Source: Kiritimatiellia bacterium
GTDB lineage: Bacteria; Verrucomicrobiota; Kiritimatiellia; RFP12; UBA1067
Assembly: GCA_017405115.1 (NCBI GenBank)
Contig: JAFRBA010000280.1
Span: 8,631-72,630, forward strand
Reading direction: 5' to 3'
Length of the DNA: 64,000 bases
Positions 57,951-64,000 of this stretch are shown piece by piece. A model generated the notes under the pieces. The model was not told the origin of the DNA. It did no database searches and saw nothing but the letters and a program-made list of their open reading frames with translations. How positions within the stretch are numbered: the first letter of the stretch is position 1; each line of letters opens with the position of its first letter. The translations under genes were made by a program, and so were the position numbers.

Positions 57951-59204
57951 TCAATACGGGAACTGCACGGGGCAGCAGAGGCGAACACCAAGTGTCGAGG
58001 TTCCCGACCAAAACGTCCTGAAGCCCTTGCTTGACGAGCGGGCTTCGGTCGCCGCTGCATTCCAATTGCCTCCGCGGACAACACGGTAGTTCGCGCCATC
58101 GCCACTCTCACGGCTCTTGTCCGACCCAGGTGGCTCGACAGCCTCAGTGCCATCGGAAAAATAGACACCCGTAGAAAACCAGTCAAGACACATCTCCCCG
58201 ACGTTGCCGTGCATGTCGTACAGCCCCCAGGCATTTGGCTTGAGAAGACCCACCACATGCGTTTCGTTCGACGAACAGTTTGGATCGTACCCCCAGTTCG
58301 ACGAATTCCACCCGACTGCGTCCATTGAATCCGTGCCATCGTTGAATGCGCTCCTCGTCCCGGCGCGACATGCAATCTCCCACTGCGCCTCCGTCGGAAG
58401 GTCAAGTTCCAGGCCCGTGAATCGACGGAACGAACCGAGGCAGTAGCCATCGCGCATGTCAACTTCGTGGCTCGGATTCAGGGAACTCCAGCGATATGCG
58501 GTGTCAGTGCCTCTCACAAGTCCGTAGTACAGATTCTCGACAGGACGCATCTGCCAGTTCTTGCAGCCGTAGAACCGCGACGGAGCCGAGCCCTGAACGA
58601 GCAGCAGCTGTTGCTGGGTCAGCGGATATATGCCGATGTAGTAGTCGTTCGTGAAAGTTACGTCGTGAGGGACCTCACGACTCGCCGTTCTGCCAGACTC
58701 GCCCGCAAGCGACCCCATCTGGAACCTGTTCCCTGCGGCGTGGATGCGGCGCATCACGAGCTTGTCGGTCTTGTACGCATCATTCGTGACGCCTCCCGGC
58801 ACGGCATCCGCGCTCGCATAGAAGACGACGTTGCTGAGACTGGTCATGCTTACCACCATGTAGTCCGGCGGAGCCTGCAGGCTCCACGCCGTCACGACGG
58901 CTTTGGCGTTTTCCGCCTCCATGCCTGGCCACGACTTCCTCGGCTGCCATTCGATCGTGCAAGTCTCGCCGACTCTGTCTATGCGCCTGCTGACGTCGCC
59001 GACGGCATTCGTAAGGTTGACCGCGCCTATCGACGAGCCGTTAGTCTGCACGTCGAACGTGACTATTGCGGGCGCATCGAGCCTGTACGTCACCCTGACA
59101 AGCCTGTTCCCCGACTGGACCATCTGCACGTCGGATACGACCGGAGTCCCCGCGAAGACCGACATGGAGGCAACTGCCGCCGCAAAGGCAATGTGGTTCT
59201 TCAT
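57951..59204 (-). CDS. Secreted FGE/SUMF1-domain protein, tandem copy 1
   Basis: A 417-residue paralogue of the next gene. Signal peptide (HIAFAAAVASMSVFAG), N-terminal beta domain, then an FGE-type domain (FQMGSLAGESGR, YYIGIYPLTQQQL, LDLPTEAQWEIACRAGT, PNAWGLYDMHGNVGEMCLD, VVRGGNWNAA...LGVRLCC). Over the block encoding DAVGWNSSNW..DPNCSSNETH to DMHGNV the DNA of the two genes is about 93 percent identical, though flanking DNA is much more diverged, suggesting gene conversion. Starts 15 bp after the small secreted protein gene. Confidence 0.85.
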   Translation of the reverse strand: MKNHIAFAAAVASMSVFAGTPVVSDVQMVQSGNRLVRVTYRLDAPAIVTFDVQTNGSSIGAVNLTNAVGDVSRRIDRVGETCTIEWQPRKSWPGMEAENAKAVVTAWSLQAPPDYMVVSMTSLSNVVFYASADAVPGGVTNDAYKTDKLVMRRIHAAGNRFQMGSLAGESGRTASREVPHDVTFTNDYYIGIYPLTQQQLLLVQGSAPSRFYGCKNWQMRPVENLYYGLVRGTDTAYRWSSLNPSHEVDMRDGYCLGSFRRFTGLELDLPTEAQWEIACRAGTRSAFNDGTDSMDAVGWNSSNWGYDPNCSSNETHVVGLLKPNAWGLYDMHGNVGEMCLDWFSTGVYFSDGTEAVEPPGSDKSRESGDGANYRVVRGGNWNAAATEARSSSKGFRTFWSGTSTLGVRLCCPVQFPY

Positions 59205-59219
59205 TTTCGTTCAGCCCTT

Positions 59220-59522
59220 TCAGTGGACAATTAAGGTCATTCCAGGCTTTGTGGAGTAAATCGCCTGCGAATCAGATTCGCCGACGCTTCTTGACGCAAT
59301 CGTCACCATCGACGCAGTCGCGGTCGAAAAGCCGACCGTCTGCGGACTGCGGGCAATAGTCCAGAACCCGCCGTTCGTGTTGTCCTCAGGATCCAGAGCC
59401 AATCCGAACATCTGCGCCACGGACACTTCAGCCGTGCCGGAGTGAATCTCGGACAACGCCGCCTGCACAGCCGCCACGCCGAATACCGCCGCAACGGCAA
59501 TCAGACTTCGACACGTTTTCAT
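59220..59522 (-). CDS. Small secreted protein of unknown function, first gene of the operon
   Basis: A 100-residue protein with a signal peptide (CRSLIAVAAVFGVAAVQA) and a mature part of about 78 residues rich in Ser/Thr (SEIHSGTAEVSVAQMFGLALDPEDN). Not recognised. The ATG at 59522 has a GGTGG Shine-Dalgarno-like sequence; in-frame ATGs at 59531 and 59558 are alternatives. It is the promoter-proximal gene of the nine-gene operon. Confidence 0.6.
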   Translation of the reverse strand: MKTCRSLIAVAAVFGVAAVQAALSEIHSGTAEVSVAQMFGLALDPEDNTNGGFWTIARSPQTVGFSTATASMVTIASRSVGESDSQAIYSTKPGMTLIVH

Positions 59523-59578
59523 CGCCACCATCCTTTCTATGCTTAACTTGAAGTCCACCTTCCCCGATGGACAGCGGC

Positions 59579-59587
59579 ATTATACCA
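59579..59587 (-). promoter_or_regulatory. Extended -10 promoter of the glycan-degradation operon
   Basis: Perfect TGGTATAAT with a weak TTGCTT -35 at 59603-59608 (18-bp spacer) and a leader of about 50 nt. Gaps between the following genes are 3-36 bp (92 bp before the inserted membrane-protein gene). Confidence 0.6.
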
Positions 59588-59662
59588 AAAAGCAGCCCCC
59601 AAAAGCAAGGGGGAAATATAGTTATTGTAGTTTTTTGTGGCAGGGCGCGTTTTTGGGGATGG

Positions 59663-61099
59663 TCAAGCTGAGCGCATCAGCTCATCCATGCGGACAAGGC
59701 GATCAAAGAATCCGTCCTCTTCAAGTTCCGGTGCAAGCTCTCCATCATAGACCAGCACCGTCTTGACTGACTTCCCCTTCTTGAGCGGCAGCCGATCTAT
59801 TTTCCGCCGAACTTCCTGCTCGACAGAAGCGGGAATCCTGTTCATGCGCTTCACTTCCACAAGATAGACGCATTTAGGAAGCTGTACAAGCATGTCAATC
59901 TGGATCCCGTCTCCTGATGTGCGACCGCGCCTGAAATACGGCGCCACGGACTCCACGTTCTTGCCGACAAGTCCGATGTGCCTGGCAAGCGTCTGAAAAT
60001 TGTTAAGGACGAGGTTCTCGAATTGAAGGCCCATTATGGCATCCCATCCCGGCAGCATGTCCAGCGACACGTAGCGGAATATGCCTTCCCTAATTGCATC
60101 GGCTTTCGGAAGAATGTATTTGAGGTAAAACCGAGTGTAGTTGTCCTTCAGCCGGTAGCGGACTTCCCTGACATCTCGTCCCGTATCTGGATTCTTCCCA
60201 CGAACGCCGGCGACAAAACCCGCCTCGACGAGATCGCAGACATCCGTCGATATGTGGCCGCTGGACGGAACTCGAATCCGTTCCGCCAGTTCTTGGATGC
60301 TCGCAGGGCCATCGGCAAGCGCGACGACGATTCTTTTTTTGGCGGCGACGCTTTCGTCGAACACGTCGTCGAAAATGCGTTCGAAATCATTGAACAGATA
60401 TCCGTTGGGGTCGAAGCAAAGCCGTCTTATGTTTTCGTCGGCGGAAAGAGACGGATCTATCTCGGAAAGATACTTCGGGACTCCTCCAGTGACGGACATG
60501 ACATCCAGCATTTCCCGCGTGGCAGTCCTGTCGGCCTTCCGCCCCCAGAACTCGCGGCATTCGGAAAGCGGAAGTTCCGGAAGAGATATGTCAAGCGATA
60601 TTCTTCCAACGTACGCCTTCGACCGCTGGATGTTTTTGTGAATCCATGCCGAAACGCTGCCCGCAACGACCAATATCAGATTGTCCCGCAGCGACAGCTG
60701 CGTGTCCCACGCCGTTTTGAGGAAGCCCGCAAAGGCATCGTCATACCGCCCCATCCATGATATCTCATCAAGAAACACTATCGTCTTTCGGCGAGGTCCA
60801 ATCGCCGCAACTAGCGCGTCGAATGCCTTTGGCCAGCAGTCGGCCTTCGCTTCGGGCTTCCCTGTTGCCTTGGCAAGCCGTTCGCAAAAGTTGTCGATCT
60901 GCCGCTGATTGGTCATCGTCCTGTCGGGAGGCAAGCCGACAATCTCAATGAAATCGCAGGACGAACGACGGGCAAACTCCTCCACAAGCGTGGACTTCCC
61001 GATGCGCCGCCGCCCAGATACGACAGCGAACGAACTCCTGTTCTTCCGCCAAAGCGCGGAGAGCTTGTCAAGGTAATCGACTCTTCCTACGAATTTCAT
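59663..61099 (-). CDS. ATPase E: P-loop ATPase, winged helix and nuclease-like C-terminus
   Basis: A 478-residue paralogue of ATPases C and D. Walker A is GRRRIGKS, Walker B is KTIVFLDEISWMG, then AGSVSAW. The winged-helix segment reads VALADGPASIQELAERIRVPSSGH...LVEAGFVAG. The C-terminal D402 (GIQIDMLVQ), E415 and K417 (VEVKRM) keep the D...E-x-K pattern. The ATG at 61099 has no Shine-Dalgarno and lies 11 nt past the -10. It sits apart from the other ATPases, between the glycan operon and the GntR/LacI regulator, and carries two complete copies of its own inverted repeat upstream. Confidence 0.88.
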   Translation of the reverse strand: MKFVGRVDYLDKLSALWRKNRSSFAVVSGRRRIGKSTLVEEFARRSSCDFIEIVGLPPDRTMTNQRQIDNFCERLAKATGKPEAKADCWPKAFDALVAAIGPRRKTIVFLDEISWMGRYDDAFAGFLKTAWDTQLSLRDNLILVVAGSVSAWIHKNIQRSKAYVGRISLDISLPELPLSECREFWGRKADRTATREMLDVMSVTGGVPKYLSEIDPSLSADENIRRLCFDPNGYLFNDFERIFDDVFDESVAAKKRIVVALADGPASIQELAERIRVPSSGHISTDVCDLVEAGFVAGVRGKNPDTGRDVREVRYRLKDNYTRFYLKYILPKADAIREGIFRYVSLDMLPGWDAIMGLQFENLVLNNFQTLARHIGLVGKNVESVAPYFRRGRTSGDGIQIDMLVQLPKCVYLVEVKRMNRIPASVEQEVRRKIDRLPLKKGKSVKTVLVYDGELAPELEEDGFFDRLVRMDELMRSA

Positions 61100-61110
61100 G
61101 CACGTATGAT

Positions 61111-61233
61111 ATCATATTTCAGAGCTCGGCTCAACAAGAAAATGTCGGCTATTTGCAGAAATGAAAAATAGCCGACATTTTACTGCAACGCCTAAAATGT
61201 CGGCTATTTGCAGAAAATAGAAATAGCCGACAT
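61111..61233 (-). promoter_or_regulatory. Promoter and duplicated inverted repeat of ATPase E
   Basis: -10 TATGAT (61111-61116) with a weak -35 (TTCTTG, 61135-61140, 18-bp spacer). Upstream lie two copies of an inverted repeat 55 bp apart: arms AAAATGTCGGCTATTT (61139-61154) and AAATAGCCGACATTTT (61166-61181); then 61194-61209 and 61221-61233. Both have 11-bp spacers beginning GCAGAAA. The proximal arm overlaps the -35. The promoter-distal copy lies close to the 3' end of the regulator gene, so a terminator role is also possible. Confidence 0.65.
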
Positions 61234-61272
61234 CGTGCGCAATGTCGCCTTTTTAGAATGGCGATTAGCCCA

Positions 61273-62427
61273 TTACAAGCGGAACGAGTCGCCTTCAATG
61301 TACTTGAGAGGGACGGTGCGGCGGCCCTGGGGCTTCTTGTGCTTCAAGTAGTCGAGCGCCAGCTCCGCAAGCGCGTCGCCATGCTCGAAGGGGTTCATCT
61401 CAAGCCGCGTGAGCGAGACGGGAAATACCGGCCCCAGGCCCCAGTTCGACATCGTCACCACCCGTACGTCGTCCGGAACGCGCACACCTGCCGCAAGCAT
61501 CGCCGTAAGCGCGCCAGAAGCCGCATGGTCCTCTGAAAAATACAGGAGGTCGGGAAGCCAACTTCTTCCCTTCAACTCAAATCGCCGCAAAAACGCCTCC
61601 ATGGCGCCGCGGACCATGCTTTCGTTCGCCCCGTAGCGCTCAACGTCCCTGCGCACCATCCAGTCCGAGAATTTCACGCCCGAAATCTTCGAGAGTGACT
61701 TGGCGTCGAAGTTTCCAGAATACATCCTGACCTGCATTATGTGCCGCACCCTGGATGCAATGCACTGCGCCATCATTCTGCGCATGGCTGAATCTTTGTC
61801 GAGGCAGACCGACCCGACACACCCTTTGACGCTGCTAGGATTCGCGTCTGCGAACTCTACGAACGGCACCCCCGACTTGGCTATTGCGCGGACGATTGAC
61901 GAACGGCGGTAGTTGAATATCAGAACTGCAAGGTCAACCGACTGGCGCAAGGCGAACTCAAGCGGCGCTAGGTCGTACTTGAAGCGATCTCTGTCGCCAT
62001 CGTCATGCAGAACCGTCATGGACGTGACGAGATACCCTTCAGCAGACAATTTCGCGCGAACGCACCCAAGCTGCACGGCGGAATAATAGCAGGCATCGGA
62101 GTCGGGCACGACGACAAGCACATGACCCTTCCAGTTCGGGGCATTGTCGCGCTCCGCAACGACGCATCCGTGGCGACGGCGGGCGACGATTAGGCCCTCC
62201 GAGACGAGCCGCGCAATCGCCGCCTCCGGCACGCGAATCGAGACGCCCAGCAGCTTCGACCATTCCAGTATCGTCGGCAGCGTCTCTCCGGGCTTGATAC
62301 GTCCCGTCAATATGGCCTGCCTAAGACCATCCGCAAGCTGGTCGGAAAGCCCACTCCGCCGCGTTCCGTCGAACAGAAACGGCAAACCGTTCTTTTTCCA
62401 CCTGGAAGTTCTGTCCGATGTCTTCAT
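61273..62427 (-). CDS. GntR/LacI hybrid transcriptional regulator
   Basis: A 384-residue regulator with an N-terminal GntR-type winged helix (about 25-90: LSDQLADGLRQAILTGRIKPGETLPTILEWSKLLGVSIRVPEAAIARLVSEGLI) joined to a LacI-type sugar-binding domain (about 100-384: GHVLVVVPDSDACYYSAVQLGC, FSEDHAASGALTAMLAAGVRVPDDVRVVTMSNWG). This hybrid type is common in Lentisphaerota/Verrucomicrobiota glycan loci. It is 11 bp downstream of queA and near the glycan operon, which it may control; no operator was identified. Confidence 0.85.
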   Translation of the reverse strand: MKTSDRTSRWKKNGLPFLFDGTRRSGLSDQLADGLRQAILTGRIKPGETLPTILEWSKLLGVSIRVPEAAIARLVSEGLIVARRRHGCVVAERDNAPNWKGHVLVVVPDSDACYYSAVQLGCVRAKLSAEGYLVTSMTVLHDDGDRDRFKYDLAPLEFALRQSVDLAVLIFNYRRSSIVRAIAKSGVPFVEFADANPSSVKGCVGSVCLDKDSAMRRMMAQCIASRVRHIMQVRMYSGNFDAKSLSKISGVKFSDWMVRRDVERYGANESMVRGAMEAFLRRFELKGRSWLPDLLYFSEDHAASGALTAMLAAGVRVPDDVRVVTMSNWGLGPVFPVSLTRLEMNPFEHGDALAELALDYLKHKKPQGRRTVPLKYIEGDSFRL

Positions 62428-62438
62428 GGTTCGTAACC

Positions 62439-63551
62439 TCAGACTATCAGCATGCAATCGCCATAGGAGAAAAAGCGGTAGTTCGCCCGGACCGCAAGCG
62501 CGTAGGAGCAGAGGACGCGCTCGCGCCCCGCAAGGGCCGAAACCATCATCAGGAGCGTGGACTGCGGCAGGTGGAAGTTGGTGAGCATGCAGTCGCAGAC
62601 GCGGAACCGGTACGGCGGGTAGATGAAGATGTCCGACGCCCCGCTGCCAGGCACGACAAGCGGGTCGGGCACCTCGTCGCCCGTGCGCGCGGCGACCGTC
62701 TCCAGCGTGCGCACCGTCGTCGATCCGACGCAGAAGACGCGCCCGCCGCGCGCCTTGCAGGCGTTCACGGCGTCCGCCGTCTCGGGCGGCACGGTGAACG
62801 CCTCGAAGTCCATGTGGTGGTCCTCGACGTTCTCGGCCTTCACGGGACGGAACGTGCCCGGCCCGACGTGCAGCGTCACGGCGACGCGCCGAACGCCCTT
62901 CGCGTCGAGCGCGGCGAATGTCTCCGGCGTGAAGTGAAGCCCCGCCGTCGGCGCGGCGACGGACCCGACGTGCCTCGCGTATATCGTCTGGTAGCGCTCG
63001 CGGTCCTCGGCCTCCTCGGCGGCGGTGCCCTCGCGCTTCACGTACGGCGGCACCGGGGTGTGGCCGAACTCTTCCAGGAGGTCCATGAGCGGCCTGTCGC
63101 AGGCGAACTCGACCTGCCACATCCCGATGCCGGGGAGCGGCCTCAGCAGAGTCGCGGACAGCTCGCCGCGGGGTCCGAACGACGCGCGCTGCCCCTCGCG
63201 GCACTTCCGCCCGGACCCGACGATGACGTTCCAACGGAGGGAATCCGCCCCGGCGGACATGCTGGGGCGCGAGCCGTCCGCATCCATCGGCGCGGCGTTT
63301 ACCATCAGCATCTCGACGGCTCCGTGCGTGTCGGGCCATTCGCCGATGAGCCTCGCGGGGAACACCTTGGTGTCGTTGACGACAAGGAGGTCGTCCGCGG
63401 AGATGTACTCCACGATGTCCTCGAAACGGCGGTGCTCCACCACGCCGGTGTCGCGGTGGAGCACCATCATGCGTTCGGCGCCGCGCTTCTCGGCAGGATG
63501 CTGCGCGATGAGCCTGGCGGGAAGCGGGTACCAGAACTGCGAGGTCTTCAC
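62439..63551 (-). CDS. queA: S-adenosylmethionine:tRNA ribosyltransferase-isomerase
   Basis: A 370-residue QueA, which transfers and isomerises the ribose of SAM onto preQ1-modified tRNA to give epoxyqueuosine. Conserved blocks are FWYPLPARLIAQHPAEKR, LLVVNDTKVFPARLIG, YARHVGSVAAPTAGLHFTPE, LHVGPGTFRPVKAENVEDHHMDFE and TNFHLPQSTLLMMVSALAG. The length is usual for the family. The start overlaps the ceramidase-like gene stop as ATGA (63548-63551). An atypical insert (NAAPMDADGSRPSMSAGADS) lies near residue 90. Confidence 0.96.
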   Translation of the reverse strand: MKTSQFWYPLPARLIAQHPAEKRGAERMMVLHRDTGVVEHRRFEDIVEYISADDLLVVNDTKVFPARLIGEWPDTHGAVEMLMVNAAPMDADGSRPSMSAGADSLRWNVIVGSGRKCREGQRASFGPRGELSATLLRPLPGIGMWQVEFACDRPLMDLLEEFGHTPVPPYVKREGTAAEEAEDRERYQTIYARHVGSVAAPTAGLHFTPETFAALDAKGVRRVAVTLHVGPGTFRPVKAENVEDHHMDFEAFTVPPETADAVNACKARGGRVFCVGSTTVRTLETVAARTGDEVPDPLVVPGSGASDIFIYPPYRFRVCDCMLTNFHLPQSTLLMMVSALAGRERVLCSYALAVRANYRFFSYGDCMLIV

Positions 63552-64000
63552 TTGGAGTGGATGCTGTTCAGGAGCCCGAGCTGGCCCTCGATCAGCTTGT
63601 CGGCCACCTCGGGCGCGAACGGCGACGACGCCGACTCGTAGCCCCCGCCGACGTAGGAGTCGGAGAACGGGAAGTAGCCGCGGCTGCCGTTGGTGATGCA
63701 GGAGAGGATCGTGAGCTTGAACGGAGACTTCGCCTTGACAGCCTTGCCGATGTCGTTGAACGGCTCGCCGGGGAATCCACCGAACGCGACCGAGTCGCCG
63801 ATCGCGATGGCGATGAGCGGCAGGTCGAAGTAGTCGGGCCCCTTCTCGAGCCTGACGATCCGCTTTGCGCGCGCGACCTCCGTCGTGAGCTCCATGTGCT
63901 TGAAGGGTATCTGGTCGTCCTTGCCCTCCTGGTGGAGCTTCCAGTACTTCTTCGCGAGGTCGAGCTCCTCCTGCGTCTTGGCGCGCTGGGAGCCCACGCG
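63548..64000 (-). CDS. C-terminal part of a neutral ceramidase-like protein (5' end outside window)
   Basis: The frame is open to the right edge, so only the last 150 codons are seen. The segment IAIGDSVAFGGFPGEPFNDIGKAVKAKSPF, then TILSCITNGSRGYFPFSDSYVGGGYE and FAPEVADKLIEGQLGLLNSI, matches the C-terminal pattern of neutral/alkaline ceramidase-like hydrolases (GEPF, NG..GY.P, GGYE). These are common in PVC genomes, where the substrate is often not ceramide. Coupled to queA by ATGA. Confidence 0.7.
   Translation of the reverse strand, partial: RVGSQRAKTQEELDLAKKYWKLHQEGKDDQIPFKHMELTTEVARAKRIVRLEKGPDYFDLPLIAIAIGDSVAFGGFPGEPFNDIGKAVKAKSPFKLTILSCITNGSRGYFPFSDSYVGGGYESASSPFAPEVADKLIEGQLGLLNSIHSK

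Noticed and set aside
56697..59204. FGE-domain pair as targets of a diversity-generating retroelement
   Set aside because: The FGE fold can be a DGR target, but I saw no reverse transcriptase or template repeat in the window and no adenine-biased variation at the C-terminal loop.
61139..61233. ATPase E palindromes as merely a terminator of the regulator gene
   Set aside because: Not excluded, but two full copies, overlap with the ATPase -35 and the parallel layout at the other four ATPases favour an operator.
1..64000. tRNA or rRNA genes
   Set aside because: I did not recognise any T-loop/acceptor arrangement or rRNA core sequence while reading both strands; a tRNAscan or Infernal run would be decisive.

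Overview
The window is about 60 percent GC and almost entirely read leftward (minus strand); only dinB, a XylR-like regulator and an inositol-phosphatase gene are on the plus strand. The mix of genes suggests a gut-type member of the Verrucomicrobiota/Kiritimatiellota/Lentisphaerota (PVC) lineage: secreted GH106-, DUF5107- and CE7-type glycan enzymes, several formylglycine-generating-enzyme (FGE)-domain secreted proteins, a GFTLVELLVVI pseudopilin, an Mla/MCE outer-membrane lipid system and XylR-like regulators. This is inference from family content; no rRNA or other phylogenetic marker was compared.

Layout. 1-4954: surface-polysaccharide operon (U32 peptidase-like protein, Wzx-type flippase, GT2, two tandem GT32, a truncated GT-B gene), coupled mostly by ATGA overlaps. 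5022-7223: dinB, a strongly structured intergenic RNA candidate (6194-6406), then rpsP-rplS. 7328-12013: one continuous frame joining a ChrA-type transporter to a double DUF3857/transglutaminase protein. 12037-23974: accessory island with four ATPase/nuclease-like genes (called A, B, C, D here), a CKYCG zinc-finger protein, a coiled-coil membrane protein, a 6S-like RNA candidate, and an FGE-kinase-ECF sigma operon. 23991-35004: housekeeping block (mlaE-mlaF-mlaD-metalloprotease, priA, pseudopilin, CDP-alcohol phosphotransferase, zinc ribbon, sirtuin, DjlA-like, htpX, phosphodiesterase). 35067-45775: carbohydrate esterase, beta-propeller glycosidase-like protein, DUF5107-TPR protein, the XylR-like regulator that probably controls them, IMPase, RluA-type pseudouridine synthase and PAS protein. 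45872-59522: a nine-gene leftward operon for secreted glycan degradation. 59663-61233: fifth ATPase cassette (E). 61273-64000: GntR/LacI hybrid regulator, queA and the C-terminus of a ceramidase-like protein.

Main discoveries. (1) Each of the five ATPase genes, whose products combine a P-loop ATPase, a winged-helix segment and a D...E-x-K nuclease-like C-terminus, is preceded by its own gene-specific inverted repeat just upstream of a promoter (TTGACA/T with 17-18 bp spacing in four, a weaker -35 in E). This looks like a family of self-recognising ATPase/palindrome cassettes. (2) An extended -10 motif (TGnTATAAT) recurs, and in a dozen genes it lies only 6-11 nt before the start codon, implying leaderless mRNAs. 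(3) A 43-bp operator-like element is repeated at identical distance from the -10 of two glycan genes flanking the XylR-like regulator. (4) Two structured RNAs have long 5'-3' closing helices. (5) 56-bp palindromic REP-like elements and simple-sequence tracts are inserted in frame inside secreted-protein genes.
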